23,270 nucleotides of DNA from a virus. This document shows positions 1 to 8,409 of this stretch, one piece after another; the first letter of the stretch is position 1, and each line of letters opens with the position of its first letter. The notes under the pieces were generated by a model. The model worked only from the letters and a program-made list of their open reading frames with translations. It ran no database searches and was not told the origin of the DNA. Where the stretch lies: positions 1 to 23,270 of the IMG/VR virus record IMGVR_UViG_3300029259_000234; one strand, given 5' to 3'. The position numbers were made by a program, and so were the translations under genes.

Positions 1-365
1 ACGTTACACGGTTCGTTAATAACCTTGTCCCAGTCCGCAGTCTTACCAACCTCAGCGGCTGCATCAAAGACTTTATAAAGGGCAAACTCTTTACCACGTT
101 CAGTCATTGAGAAGTATACATTGAAAGGGCTAACCCAAAGTAACCGTGGTTGCTGCTCTCCGTCAATCTCTACTACCTCGCCTACAATCTCAATACCGAT
201 ACTAAGCTTTTGTACATCTGCTTTCACGTCACCCTTGTACTCGTTATGGTACATACCTAAGTCAATAACATAACGTAACCGACCTTCATGCTCACCCACT
301 GGTAGGTTAGGGATAGGGTCACTACGTTCACTTGTTTGAGCTTCACCGCGTCGTTTAATAGCCAT
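1..365 (-). CDS. Probable ssDNA-binding protein (partial, C-terminus outside window)
   Basis: This is the first gene after the DNA polymerase. About 121 residues are visible, starting MAIKRRGEAQ, and the reading frame runs off the window edge. The start follows a good ribosome site (AAGGAAG, about 8 bases upstream). After a basic, polar N-terminus comes a beta-rich stretch (LPVGEHEGRLRYVIDLGMY, then YKG, then IGIEIVGEVVE). This resembles the small OB-like or ssDNA-binding-type proteins that many phages encode beside the replisome genes. T7 gp2.5 plays that role next to the replication genes, so context supports it. I see no decisive catalytic motif, and the acidic C-terminal tail expected of such a protein would lie outside the window. 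A conserved phage protein of other function is possible. Confidence 0.5.
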   Translation of the reverse strand, partial: MAIKRRGEAQTSERSDPIPNLPVGEHEGRLRYVIDLGMYHNEYKGDVKADVQKLSIGIEIVGEVVEIDGEQQPRLLWVSPFNVYFSMTERGKEFALYKVFDAAAEVGKTADWDKVINEPCN

Positions 366-382
366 TGTTATGTCTTCCTTTG

Positions 383-2305
383 TTAATGAATGTTTGAATA
401 ATTTAAACCAAAATCTACATCTACATCTAAGTCTCTGTTTAACTCTAATGTATCATTTACTGTACCTACACACTCTTTAAGGTACTCAGTGACCCGTTTT
501 CTATACTTTGTTGGGCTTCTGAATACAATCTCATCGTGAAACTGCCCTACCAATTTAACGTCTTTCTTTAGTACTTCCTTTACCCACAAGTCAAAACAGT
601 ATGTTCCTGTACTCTGATTAAGTGTGCTGAATATATCTTTCTCAGCCCTTAATACATGCCATATCTTACTAACTGGGTTAAGTAACCACAGTATACCATT
701 AGTAGTCTTAGTTGTCTGGTCTTTAGCTATATCCTTTAAGCTCCAGTTCCTATCCCAATATGCTTGGTGAAGAGCCTTTCCCTCCGCTAATGAGCATTCT
801 GCTCCATCGGCTATGGTCTTAGCCCCTGCCCCATACGTGCTAGCGTAGTTTGTAGTCTTTCCCTTATGTCTTTGTTCTGCTAGCCGCTCCTTACTATCTT
901 TAGTAAAATCCCCGTTCTTATAAGCTGTTGACTGAGCTTCAGTTAAGAATCCCGCCTCTACAGCAATATCAAGGTGCGGGTCAAACCCATCCTTATTCAT
1001 TTCAGCTACGTAATCAGGGTCATGTGGCATCATATAATGTTGCTTTGTCCTGTCCTCTAAGCTACTCATGTCGCTACCACATAATTCGAGCCCGTTACTA
1101 CCTGTAAGCAACTCTCTAATAGCCTCTCCATACGGCATACGGGATGATGGTAGGTTAACACATACTGCATGTTTAAACCGTAACGTATTAGTTAAACCCT
1201 GTATTCCCGCTATAACATAGCCTTGCCCGTCTACTGCTTTAAGTAAACCAGTTACCAACCCCTTCCTGTGTCCTAATACACCTAAATTCTCAAGGTACTT
1301 TAATTCTGGATGTAGCCTAACTAGCTTTAGTACGCTAGGGCATAAGTCATCACCTTTCTTAACCTGCGGTATAGCCCTTTTCTTACTATAACCTCGTTCA
1401 TCCTCTCCATCTTCTACATATTTAAATGTCATTGGACTCCAGCCTAAATCAAATAACCAATCCTTAATCTGTTGTGGACTTGTAGCCTTTGGCTCATCAA
1501 AGTGGCTAGGTATCTGGTATACCTCTACACTTTTAAAGTCAAAACCGTATTCCTGACATATAGCTAACCACTTCTCCCCATGCTTTGATAATGTCTTATC
1601 CTCTTTAAAGCTCTTAGCAGGCCGTTTAACCTTCTTAAACTTCTGCACCTTAGGCATTACACCTTGGAGAGATTCTAACGCCTCTTGATGCCTCTCAGTA
1701 AGCTCAGAGAGTAGGTCGTAAGCCTTGTCTTCATCTAATTTCCACTTGTTCTGCTCTTGTAGCATTGCACAGTGCATTTTAAAGCTAAGATATTCTATCA
1801 AGTGCCAGTAACCATCGACACCATATAACTCAGTCAGGTACGCTTTCTGCTTCTCCCAAAGCATTGTGTTAATCTTAACATCTTCTTTACATCTGTGTAG
1901 CATTAGTTTGGCATGCTTTTCTTTCGCCTCTTCAAATCCGCCATCAGCATAGCAGTGAAAGTCTACTGGTATTCTCCACTCCCATTCTCTTACTACTGGT
2001 TTAGGTATTCCAAATGTTTCCCCCCAATCTGCTAACCCATGCTTGTTACGTTCTGGGAATAAGTACCAAGATAGGGCTAATGTGTCCACTAACTTAGCTT
2101 TAATCTTAATATCAAGGATACGCTCCAACACTGGGATATCGTATCTGATAATGTTGTGGCCTATTAGGTAGTCATCCTCAGTCACAAGACAAAAGAATGC
2201 CGCCTGTACCTTTGAAAGAGCAATGCCATCCCTCTTGGCAACCATACAATGAATCTTATCAGGGTTGAGGCCATTTGCTTCTATATCAAATACGTACTCA
2301 TTCAT
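383..2305 (-). CDS. Family A DNA polymerase with 3'-5' exonuclease domain (T7 gp5-like)
   Basis: This is the replicative DNA polymerase, 640 residues against 704 in T7 gp5. An N-terminal proofreading exonuclease carries FDIEANGL (residues 6-13, Exo I), IGHNIIRYD (Exo II) and a later C-K-E-D-V segment (Exo III). The polymerase domain carries motif A (GSDMSSLEDR, metal ligand D412), motif B (KTTNYASTYGAG, O helix) and motif C (HDE at 590-592). The O-helix aromatic is tyrosine, as in T7, which in that family goes with poor discrimination against dideoxynucleotides. I chose the ATG at 2305 because it lies just after the stop of the preceding gene and follows a purine-rich site (AAGGGCGGG). A longer frame from a GTG at 2368 would overlap that gene and adds a non-conserved leader. 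The next gene starts 17 bases downstream. Confidence 0.96.
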   Translation of the reverse strand: MNEYVFDIEANGLNPDKIHCMVAKRDGIALSKVQAAFFCLVTEDDYLIGHNIIRYDIPVLERILDIKIKAKLVDTLALSWYLFPERNKHGLADWGETFGIPKPVVREWEWRIPVDFHCYADGGFEEAKEKHAKLMLHRCKEDVKINTMLWEKQKAYLTELYGVDGYWHLIEYLSFKMHCAMLQEQNKWKLDEDKAYDLLSELTERHQEALESLQGVMPKVQKFKKVKRPAKSFKEDKTLSKHGEKWLAICQEYGFDFKSVEVYQIPSHFDEPKATSPQQIKDWLFDLGWSPMTFKYVEDGEDERGYSKKRAIPQVKKGDDLCPSVLKLVRLHPELKYLENLGVLGHRKGLVTGLLKAVDGQGYVIAGIQGLTNTLRFKHAVCVNLPSSRMPYGEAIRELLTGSNGLELCGSDMSSLEDRTKQHYMMPHDPDYVAEMNKDGFDPHLDIAVEAGFLTEAQSTAYKNGDFTKDSKERLAEQRHKGKTTNYASTYGAGAKTIADGAECSLAEGKALHQAYWDRNWSLKDIAKDQTTKTTNGILWLLNPVSKIWHVLRAEKDIFSTLNQSTGTYCFDLWVKEVLKKDVKLVGQFHDEIVFRSPTKYRKRVTEYLKECVGTVNDTLELNRDLDVDVDFGLNYSNIH

Positions 2306-2306
2306 A

Positions 2307-2597
2307 TTATAACCCGCCCTTATAGTAACCACTCTCCTGCACTTGGTAATGGGTATATTTATCCTCACCAGTCCAGTCCACCGTTTGTGACCAAGCCTTT
2401 CGACTAAATTCAGATACGCCTTGCTTCCAAAATAGCTTAATGGTTACACCATCAGGAACCGGCTGACCTTTACCATCGTAATGTGTTTTATCACCTTGAG
2501 TTAGGCGACAATGCTCACTAAGCATCCCTTCTATGTCCCCCATTACATGGTCATGCCGCTTGCCTGTTAGCTCTGCAATCTCTACGTACTCAATCAT
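2307..2597 (-). CDS. Small protein with Rha-like N-terminal motif
   Basis: The gene encodes 96 residues and lies between primase-helicase and DNA polymerase. It starts one base after the TGA of the helicase gene and has the strongest ribosome site in this region (AGGAGG, 7 bases upstream). Residues 5-24 (VEIAELTGKRHDHVMGDIEG) closely resemble the opening helices of the phage regulatory protein Rha family, whose typical start is a helix-turn-helix-like 'IA..TGK.H..V..DI'. The rest (KTHYDGKGQPVPDGVTIKLFWKQG, then a Trp-rich tail) does not match anything I recognise and is shorter than usual Rha proteins. A DNA-binding or regulatory role is inferred only from the N-terminal motif. Its fixed position inside the replication operon could also mean a replisome accessory. 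Confidence 0.85.
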   Translation of the reverse strand: MIEYVEIAELTGKRHDHVMGDIEGMLSEHCRLTQGDKTHYDGKGQPVPDGVTIKLFWKQGVSEFSRKAWSQTVDWTGEDKYTHYQVQESGYYKGGL

Positions 2598-2598
2598 A

Positions 2599-4272
2599 TC
2601 AAAACCTCCTAGGCTCTAAATAAGTAATAGTCTTCTCATCAAAGTATACATCACAACTGTAACTTTGTCCAAAGTCCCTGTCAAATAACATCCTAAACTC
2701 ACTCATATTCTTTCTATCATCGGGACAATCCTCTGTTCTATCCCTGCTAATACCGTGACCGTAGTGCGCCCATTTCTCCATAGCGCGACTACCTGTAAAC
2801 TCATGGCTATAAACCTTGCCACCAGCCTCGTGCGACTTGCTACCCTTTTGTTTAGGGTTAACGTGACTATAAAGAAATACAGATACAGGGTACTTCATAA
2901 CAAAATCACTCATGTCTGTCATAATCTCATTCAGCTTGTCATTAGCTTCGCTTGACGCATAACGACTAACTAAAGCTGTAAGAGGGTCAATGATAAAGAT
3001 GTTAATACCATCTAATAAGTGCATCTCCTCCATAGCAATCCGAATATCCTCCCAATCCCTGCTCGCGCTTCTGTCATAAAACCTAACCAACTCATTCATA
3101 GAAAGCAGGGTACTCTTCAAGTCCTCAGTATCATACTCAATGTCAGGTCTACTGTAATCTACCTTGTCATGCTTACCTGCTAACTTCTTAGCTGTCTTAG
3201 CTGGTGCGTTCTCTAAGTCAAACATCCCCACCTTAACCTTCTCTGTGTATACTAGATGCTCTACTAGCTGGTGCTGGTGGTCTGTCTTACCAATCTTCGG
3301 TGCAGCCCCCACAATATGAATCGTATTCGGTCTGATACCAAAGCAACCTTTGGTTACTGTAGGCCAAGGAAAGGTTAACCCCATCTTTGGTTGTTCTAAA
3401 GCTTTATCAATAAAATCTGTTATATCTAATACTTCACCTTGTCTTTCTACGACACTATCCCATACTGCTTTTTGGTATAACTCTTTCTGTCTACCTTCTA
3501 ACAGCATATCATTAGCGTCTTTCAAAGGTAATTTACATACTTTAAAGTTAGGAAATGATTTTAATATCTCTTTAGTTGATTTAATACCTGCTGTATCATT
3601 ATCTAGTACTAATATTACCTCTTTATACTTTTCAACAAACTCTCTGTTGTTAATAATATCTTTAACACCCCCCGTAGCCCCCCTCACAAGGCTAACTACA
3701 GAGGGCAGGTATGACTTAAACTTAGCTGGCGTATTGTCGGTTATAACTTGATACAGAGCCATAGCATCACAGCGCCCCTCAGTAATAAATAACCTCCTGC
3801 TGCCATGCTTACTAGCTAACTCTTTACCCCACAAGTCTACAGCACCTTTCCTATCCCCTACAGCACTGAATGACTTATCTGCTACGTTTCTTACTTCGTA
3901 CCCTGTAACCTTACCATCTTTTGTGTCTGGGTAGTAATGCTTAGTAACTGTCTTACCGTCACTCTCACTATACCCCAACCGTACATTGTATAAGTCTACC
4001 ACTTCTTTACGTAAACCTCTATCAGGTAACGCATCTACAGGTAAACTATCATAATCTGACGCTTTGTATGGCTTTACTTTTATCATCCCACCTTCATTTA
4101 CATACTTACTCTTATCCATACCACCTACCTTGTTTGCTGGGAAAAACGTGTTACAAGCGAAGCAGAAGCTATCATCTTCTTTGTCGTTATAACTGAATAC
4201 CTGATTTGCATCATGACTCCCGCAGTCTGGGCAAGGTATTTTGTAGACTGCTGTTCCGCTTGTGTGCTCCAT
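2599..4272 (-). CDS. Primase-helicase (T7 gp4-like)
   Basis: This bifunctional replication enzyme has 557 residues (T7 gp4: 566). An N-terminal zinc ribbon (C14, C17, C37, C40) reads the primer site. A Toprim primase core follows, with FITEGRCDAM near residue 165 and VLDNDTAG near 222. The C-terminal RecA-like hexameric helicase has a Walker A variant, GAAPKIGKT (about 321-329), and a Walker B, IFIIDPLTAL (about 427-436). The canonical glycine-rich P-loop is altered but keeps GKT. The start ATG at 4272 follows GGGGGAG. The 52-base gap upstream holds one of the two copies of the candidate phage promoter, so the replication operon probably has its own phage-RNA-polymerase-driven transcript starting here. 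The TGA stop lies one base before the ATG of the Rha-like gene. Confidence 0.95.
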   Translation of the reverse strand: MEHTSGTAVYKIPCPDCGSHDANQVFSYNDKEDDSFCFACNTFFPANKVGGMDKSKYVNEGGMIKVKPYKASDYDSLPVDALPDRGLRKEVVDLYNVRLGYSESDGKTVTKHYYPDTKDGKVTGYEVRNVADKSFSAVGDRKGAVDLWGKELASKHGSRRLFITEGRCDAMALYQVITDNTPAKFKSYLPSVVSLVRGATGGVKDIINNREFVEKYKEVILVLDNDTAGIKSTKEILKSFPNFKVCKLPLKDANDMLLEGRQKELYQKAVWDSVVERQGEVLDITDFIDKALEQPKMGLTFPWPTVTKGCFGIRPNTIHIVGAAPKIGKTDHQHQLVEHLVYTEKVKVGMFDLENAPAKTAKKLAGKHDKVDYSRPDIEYDTEDLKSTLLSMNELVRFYDRSASRDWEDIRIAMEEMHLLDGINIFIIDPLTALVSRYASSEANDKLNEIMTDMSDFVMKYPVSVFLYSHVNPKQKGSKSHEAGGKVYSHEFTGSRAMEKWAHYGHGISRDRTEDCPDDRKNMSEFRMLFDRDFGQSYSCDVYFDEKTITYLEPRRF

Positions 4273-4298
4273 TTCTCTCCCCCATCTCTTTGAGTTTA

Positions 4299-4315
4299 CC
4301 TAGTATGTCCGTTCT
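4299..4315 (-). promoter_or_regulatory. Candidate phage RNA polymerase promoter, copy 1
   Basis: The minus-strand 17-mer AGAACGGACATACTAGG occurs exactly twice in the window, here and at 11339-11355. Here it sits in the 52-base gap between the RNA polymerase and primase-helicase genes, upstream of the replication operon. Its 3' part (GACATACTAGG) resembles the melting and start region of T7, SP6 and K11 promoters (ACTATAGG). It is followed by purine-rich sequence leading to the gp4-like ribosome site. The promoter role is inferred from repetition, position and this resemblance. Confidence 0.6.
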
Positions 4316-4324
4316 ATTGAAGTT

Positions 4325-6856
4325 TTAGCTAAAAATGTAAGCACTATCAAGCACTTCGGACAGATTTAAGGTGTTTATCATTATGTCTTCTGGTCTACCC
4401 TCAAAATTAGGGTTTACCTGCTCTACCCATCTCTTGATAGGCTCCTTTTCAAATAACTCTACATAAGCCTCCCTTACCCTTTTATTTAAGTTTACAACTT
4501 GGTTAACTGGGACTCCATAACTATCGTGGATAAGGTGGAAGTTAGTACAGCCATCAGCTTTTAGTTTCAACACAGTAGACGTTAATAATACAGCGTCTAA
4601 ACTATGTATAAAGTTAGGGGCTATCCCACTAACCATCTTCTGGGGATGTAAGTCACTGGTAGTTGTTCTTATAGATAACTTACCAATTGGTGTTACAACC
4701 CTTTCCAATTTAGTTTTATGTAACTTCTGTAATACGGGGAAGTCTGTTATAGGCGTGGTATAGAATACCCACTTACCCTGCTTGACAATATCCCCTGTAA
4801 CCTCCTTCAAGTACTCCTGTCCCGTCCTAGCACCCTTAACGACATCAGCTATAGCTCTGTCATTTAAGTCCGTTAGAATCTTAGCCACGAGCCATAAGTC
4901 ACCCACCCAAAACCTCTTGTTATTCTTTTCTAACTCTTGTAGCTCTATCTTTAGTTGCTCATACATACCGTACTTAGTCACTGAGTAAGGCTGTGTCATC
5001 GTGTTACGCTTTGTAAGCTTCCTAGTTATGTTACCCTTAAGGCTATTGGCTATCGCTACTGTAGACTCCTCATGGTCTTTACCATCCGAAGTTTTATAAG
5101 TAACAGACTTTATATAGTCGCCCTCATTTAATAGCCCGTTAACTCTATCCGCTACCTTTTGGTAGATGTCATTCCGTGTATCTCCTATAACATTAACAGC
5201 TTCAGCACCCTCTTTGTCCAAAAGTAGGCCAGAGTAGATTTGTATACCGGAGCAAGTAGCGTCCAAGGCCACTGGAATGTAAGATAGAAAGTTGTCCGGG
5301 TCTCTCAAGTAGTCAGCGTATTCAAAACACCACGCTAAGTATAAGAAAGGCTCATCTGCATCTTTCCATAACAGTCTATTAGACAAAGGGTCATCAGCTA
5401 TTAGTTTTATGTCATCCTCTTGAGCCTTGATTAAGTTAATACGGTCAAGGTATAGCTCCTTATCATACCCATAACAGTTAGCCCCATGCACCAAAAACCA
5501 ATCTAACTCCTCTTTAGTAGTAATCTTACACCCATTCTTAAACTCTAGTAAGGATTTAACTTCACCCCTACCTTGTGGCTGTAAGTGTTGCTGTATAGGG
5601 TAAACCCTACCTCTAAAATCATATTGGTAACTAAAGAAAAACTCATCCTCGTCAACATACTCTTTAGCGTTATATAGTACTAGGTTAAGCATTATAGCCC
5701 TACCCGAATTACTGATTGTAATATCGCGCTGGTCTTCTAAGTCTTTAAAGTACTTGCGCATTAATTCCTTCTCTTTAGGAAGCCCTTTATACTTCCCACT
5801 ATCATTAATATCACCATAGTTATGTATGTTAATAAAATCTTCGGGCTCTAACTGACCATTATAGGGTAGCTTACCTACCAGAAAAGGATTGTTAGGTGCA
5901 CTGTCAGAGTCCAATACGTTATTCTCGAAGATGTAATCCATAACATCATAGACCCTCTTATTAACCCGCCAAGCTGTGGCCTGTAGTGTATTCAACAGGT
6001 CAAATATCTGACTTGTATCTTTCTCTTTAAAGTATGCCGCTAGAAGCTTCTTAGAGCCGATACGACACTTTATAATAGGTAACTTGTACAACTCCCCCTG
6101 TTGGTAGCCACCAGTGCCGCTAAAAGACACCCAAGGCTTTGGCTTAATAAGTAATATAGGAAACTTTCTATAGTCTGTTAGCAACCTTTCTCTTGATTGC
6201 ATGACCATCCTGAAGCATTCTTCTGTGTATACGATAAACTGGGTTCTTTTACCTTTGCTCATAACTATCTTAGTCTCGATAATATTAACCCCGCTTTTTA
6301 ACACTAGGTCTAACAGCGTACCTCCTAAGTAAGTAGTGATGTCAGTCAAGTCTTGGTCATTCAGTTTCATCTGTCTGCGCACAATCTTTAACTTCTCCCT
6401 CTCCCTAAACTTCTCACTCCTATTTTTAAATCGTTTGTCTACGAAAGAACCAAAGTTATTATCATCCCTGTCTAACCTGCGCACCAGTATGCTGTCATAC
6501 AATGCCTTAATCAACTGTTTAATTAAAGAAATAGTAGGCACGTGATTATCTTTACTGATGCTTCTAACGATTGTAGCTAATAAGATAAACGCTAAGTCTT
6601 TAGTCGTATCACTAAACTCAAGCCCTACTATATCCCTAGCAGCTTTCATCTTACCCCTGATATCCTTAGCGAAATACTCCTCTATCTTATCAGACACGGC
6701 CTCAATACCATGCACTAGTAACAGCTTTCCCTCCGCTAGTTCGTCAGCTTGCCCTGCTTTTGTTCTCGAATTAACCTCCTTCATTAATCGTATATAACTA
6801 TAATCATTTGCAGCTTGTTCGAGTTTTATTTGACGCTCTAACTTAGATAATTCCAT
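4325..6856 (-). CDS. DNA-directed RNA polymerase, single-subunit T7 type
   Basis: This phage RNA polymerase has 843 residues (T7: 883) and is expected to transcribe the replication and late genes from phage-specific promoters. Motif A is VALDATCSGIQ, with the metal-binding aspartate at D532. Motif B is ITRKLTKRNTMTQPYSVTKYG, around residues 609-629, with the conserved R..TK..M....Y pattern. Motif C is HLIHDSYG, with the second metal aspartate at D778. The frame is intact across the palm and finger motifs, and nothing essential appears missing. The start ATG at 6856 follows AAGGAAG. The gene follows a 39-codon membrane-peptide gene and thyX, and precedes the candidate phage promoter and the primase-helicase gene. 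It is probably expressed from host-type promoters in the early region. Confidence 0.97.
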   Translation of the reverse strand: MELSKLERQIKLEQAANDYSYIRLMKEVNSRTKAGQADELAEGKLLLVHGIEAVSDKIEEYFAKDIRGKMKAARDIVGLEFSDTTKDLAFILLATIVRSISKDNHVPTISLIKQLIKALYDSILVRRLDRDDNNFGSFVDKRFKNRSEKFREREKLKIVRRQMKLNDQDLTDITTYLGGTLLDLVLKSGVNIIETKIVMSKGKRTQFIVYTEECFRMVMQSRERLLTDYRKFPILLIKPKPWVSFSGTGGYQQGELYKLPIIKCRIGSKKLLAAYFKEKDTSQIFDLLNTLQATAWRVNKRVYDVMDYIFENNVLDSDSAPNNPFLVGKLPYNGQLEPEDFINIHNYGDINDSGKYKGLPKEKELMRKYFKDLEDQRDITISNSGRAIMLNLVLYNAKEYVDEDEFFFSYQYDFRGRVYPIQQHLQPQGRGEVKSLLEFKNGCKITTKEELDWFLVHGANCYGYDKELYLDRINLIKAQEDDIKLIADDPLSNRLLWKDADEPFLYLAWCFEYADYLRDPDNFLSYIPVALDATCSGIQIYSGLLLDKEGAEAVNVIGDTRNDIYQKVADRVNGLLNEGDYIKSVTYKTSDGKDHEESTVAIANSLKGNITRKLTKRNTMTQPYSVTKYGMYEQLKIELQELEKNNKRFWVGDLWLVAKILTDLNDRAIADVVKGARTGQEYLKEVTGDIVKQGKWVFYTTPITDFPVLQKLHKTKLERVVTPIGKLSIRTTTSDLHPQKMVSGIAPNFIHSLDAVLLTSTVLKLKADGCTNFHLIHDSYGVPVNQVVNLNKRVREAYVELFEKEPIKRWVEQVNPNFEGRPEDIMINTLNLSEVLDSAYIFS

Positions 6857-6873
6857 CGCCCCACTTCCTTATA

Positions 6874-6993
6874 TTACCAGTGATGATAACAATTAGCAAT
6901 GATCGCTATCATAGTTGTTAATTCTACCGCTAGCACAACCAATCTAAAAGTAGCTCTGCCAGTCCAATTTATTACCGTGTTTAATGTTATCAT
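6874..6993 (-). CDS. Small membrane peptide, 39 residues
   Basis: A short open frame begins two bases after the thyX stop codon and ends 17 bases before the RNA polymerase start. It fills the only gap between those genes. The peptide (MITLNTVINWTGRATFRLVV and onward) has one hydrophobic segment at about residues 15-33 (FRLVVLAVELTTMIAIIANC) and ends in HHW. No clear ribosome site precedes it, so translation would depend on coupling to thyX. The family is unrecognised. The snug spacing favours a real gene, possibly an early membrane-acting peptide, but a frame this short could be chance. Confidence 0.5.
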   Translation of the reverse strand: MITLNTVINWTGRATFRLVVLAVELTTMIAIIANCYHHW

Positions 6994-6995
6994 TT

Positions 6996-7823
6996 TTATA
7001 ACGTCTGTCTATACTGAATAAAGTCTCTAAAGTTACCGGACCACCGACTACCATCTCGCCCCCTGTGTGTTTCACCTCTTTGCCAAGCGTAACCAGTAGA
7101 AATAGGTGTCGCTACATGCTCAAACGGTGATAAGTGTCCCGACTCATATAGCATATCATATAAAGATAGGTCTTTAGTCACGCTAGGAGCTGACTGGTCA
7201 TGATTAAGGTAGCTTACCCTAGCACACCTAGCCACAGAACATTTGATGGCCTCTAACAGGCTTAGGTTTGTTACCTCACATAGACGCATGTAAGGAAGAT
7301 GGAAACTTTCTTTACTTAAAACCTCTGGCGTACTATCCATCATACTCTGTTTCATAACAATAGCAAGCTGTTTAATCTCTGGTTGTGCATCTTTATGGTC
7401 ACGTAAAATAAAGAAGTTTTCCCATTCTGTTGATGTTACCACTGTATGCATTGTCTGAAAAGGTTCAAGTATACGATTAATAACTTGCTTATGCAACCCA
7501 ATATTATTTAGCCTGTATGCATTATCCGCAGCGTCATAAGCAGCATTCACCCAAAAGGTTTCAGCACCACTAATATCTATAACCTCCTGCTCTGCACTCA
7601 TTCCCGGTTGATTGGCTCCCCAGTGAATAGGTATTTCCGGGTTATTTCCTGCTTGAGCTATCATCTTGACTACTGGCACCGCTCTGCTACTCATAGCGTT
7701 GCGACTGAACACCCTATGTGTCATGAACTCACCGTGTATAAAGCGAGGATAGGCGAGTTGCAGTGTAGTGATACGATGCCCACTATCTGAAACACTATCT
7801 GCTATTACTTTTGATGATATCAT
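6996..7823 (-). CDS. thyX: Flavin-dependent thymidylate synthase ThyX
   Basis: ThyX makes dTMP from dUMP using FAD, NADPH and methylene-tetrahydrofolate, feeding phage DNA synthesis. Residues 35-47 read THRVFSRNAMSSR, matching the family signature RHRxxSxNxxSxR at every fixed position but the first (T for R), a variant I recall from phage ThyX proteins. The C-terminal segment (SGNFRDFIQYRQ) also fits the family. At 275 residues it is somewhat longer than many bacterial ThyX proteins. The ATG overlaps the TGA of the preceding 57-codon gene (ATGA), which suggests translational coupling. The gene sits just upstream of the RNA polymerase, so it is expressed early, before DNA replication starts. 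Confidence 0.93.
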   Translation of the reverse strand: MISSKVIADSVSDSGHRITTLQLAYPRFIHGEFMTHRVFSRNAMSSRAVPVVKMIAQAGNNPEIPIHWGANQPGMSAEQEVIDISGAETFWVNAAYDAADNAYRLNNIGLHKQVINRILEPFQTMHTVVTSTEWENFFILRDHKDAQPEIKQLAIVMKQSMMDSTPEVLSKESFHLPYMRLCEVTNLSLLEAIKCSVARCARVSYLNHDQSAPSVTKDLSLYDMLYESGHLSPFEHVATPISTGYAWQRGETHRGRDGSRWSGNFRDFIQYRQTL

Positions 7824-7993
7824 AAATAAACCTCTGTTTGATACTTATTAGTTAGCCAGTCATCACGCATCATCATCTCAACCTCATTATTATTTGCTAG
7901 GCTATTTAGAAAATCTTCAAACTCTCTATCGAAAACTGATACTGTCTCGAACTCAGGCCAATTACTTTCGTGGTGTGGGTTTAGTTTAATCAT
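7820..7993 (-). CDS. Hypothetical early protein, 57 residues
   Basis: The frame runs from an ATG at 7993, 8 bases after AGGAG, to a TGA that overlaps the thyX start codon. The product begins MIKLNPHHESNWPEFETV and ends NKYQTEVYL. It is acidic in the middle (FDREFEDFLNSLANNNEVEM) and probably mostly helical, with no membrane segment or known motif. Its start also overlaps the end of the preceding 57-codon gene by 8 bases. The double overlap in a row of small genes argues that it is translated. Function unknown. Confidence 0.72.
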   Translation of the reverse strand: MIKLNPHHESNWPEFETVSVFDREFEDFLNSLANNNEVEMMMRDDWLTNKYQTEVYL

Positions 7994-8159
7994 TCTTCAT
8001 TTCTCCTAATGTATCAAGACGCTCTTCTATTAATAAACCGTTGTACTCGAACCGCATGCTATCTCGGTCTTTCTTATCCTGCATATCCCATCGGTCCTTC
8101 CTATCTAACTGATGTATTAGCTTTTGTAGTTTTGCAATCCGCTCATTTCTTATGCTCAT
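7986..8159 (-). CDS. Hypothetical charged helical early protein, 57 residues
   Basis: The ATG is at 8159 and the TAA lies inside the start of the next gene. The product (MSIRNERIAKLQKLIHQLDR through EERLDTLGEMKND) is almost entirely charged and polar, with a heptad-like spacing of I and L. That suggests one long alpha helix or a coiled coil, possibly dimeric. GGAG of the ribosome site lies in the upstream gene's last codons. No family is recognised. It is one of a row of similarly sized, overlapping early genes. Confidence 0.7.
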   Translation of the reverse strand: MSIRNERIAKLQKLIHQLDRKDRWDMQDKKDRDSMRFEYNGLLIEERLDTLGEMKND

Positions 8160-8160
8160 G

Positions 8161-8337
8161 TTAGCTTACTCCATAAAAATAATTCAACTCTTCTTCTTCT
8201 AGTGCAATCATGTACAACAGGTGGTCGATACTGAAAGCTTTAGATATCAAATAATTATAACCACTTTTGCCTTGTTTGCGTTGCAAGTCATCAAGTTTGT
8301 TTGCAAGTTTAAATTTTAGCTTATTAATGTTTTTCAT
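8161..8337 (-). CDS. Hypothetical early protein, 58 residues
   Basis: The frame from the ATG at 8337 follows AAGGTGG at a normal distance and ends one base before the next gene's start. The product has a lysine-rich N-terminal half (MKNINKLKFKLANKLDDLQR) and an acidic C-terminal half (ALEEEELNYFYGVS). The charge split suggests a small helical protein, perhaps a nucleic-acid or protein binder, but no family is recognised. A candidate host-type promoter lies 20-60 bases upstream, so this gene may open a transcription unit leading to thyX and the RNA polymerase. Confidence 0.72.
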   Translation of the reverse strand: MKNINKLKFKLANKLDDLQRKQGKSGYNYLISKAFSIDHLLYMIALEEEELNYFYGVS

Positions 8338-8354
8338 AATGTTACCACCTTGTT

Positions 8355-8366
8355 AGTTTACAGTAT
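8355..8366 (-). promoter_or_regulatory. Candidate extended -10 host-type promoter
   Basis: On the minus strand the sequence CTGATATACTGTAAAC contains TGATATACT, an extended -10 element (TGnTATAMT-like), in an AT-rich non-coding gap 8338-8446. It lies just upstream of the ribosome site of the 58-codon gene. There is no good -35 hexamer at 17-18 bases, as is tolerated for extended -10 promoters. It would supply host RNA polymerase transcription to the micro-genes, thyX and the phage RNA polymerase gene. Inference from sequence pattern only. Confidence 0.4.
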
Positions 8367-8409
8367 ATCAGAAATTTAAGGTTAACCCTACATATAAATA
8401 AGTTATTTG

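Noticed and set aside
2306-2368. GTG-started N-terminal extension of the DNA polymerase
   Set aside because: It overlaps the preceding gene and adds a basic leader; the ATG at 2305 fits the exonuclease start seen in T7 gp5 and follows a purine-rich site.
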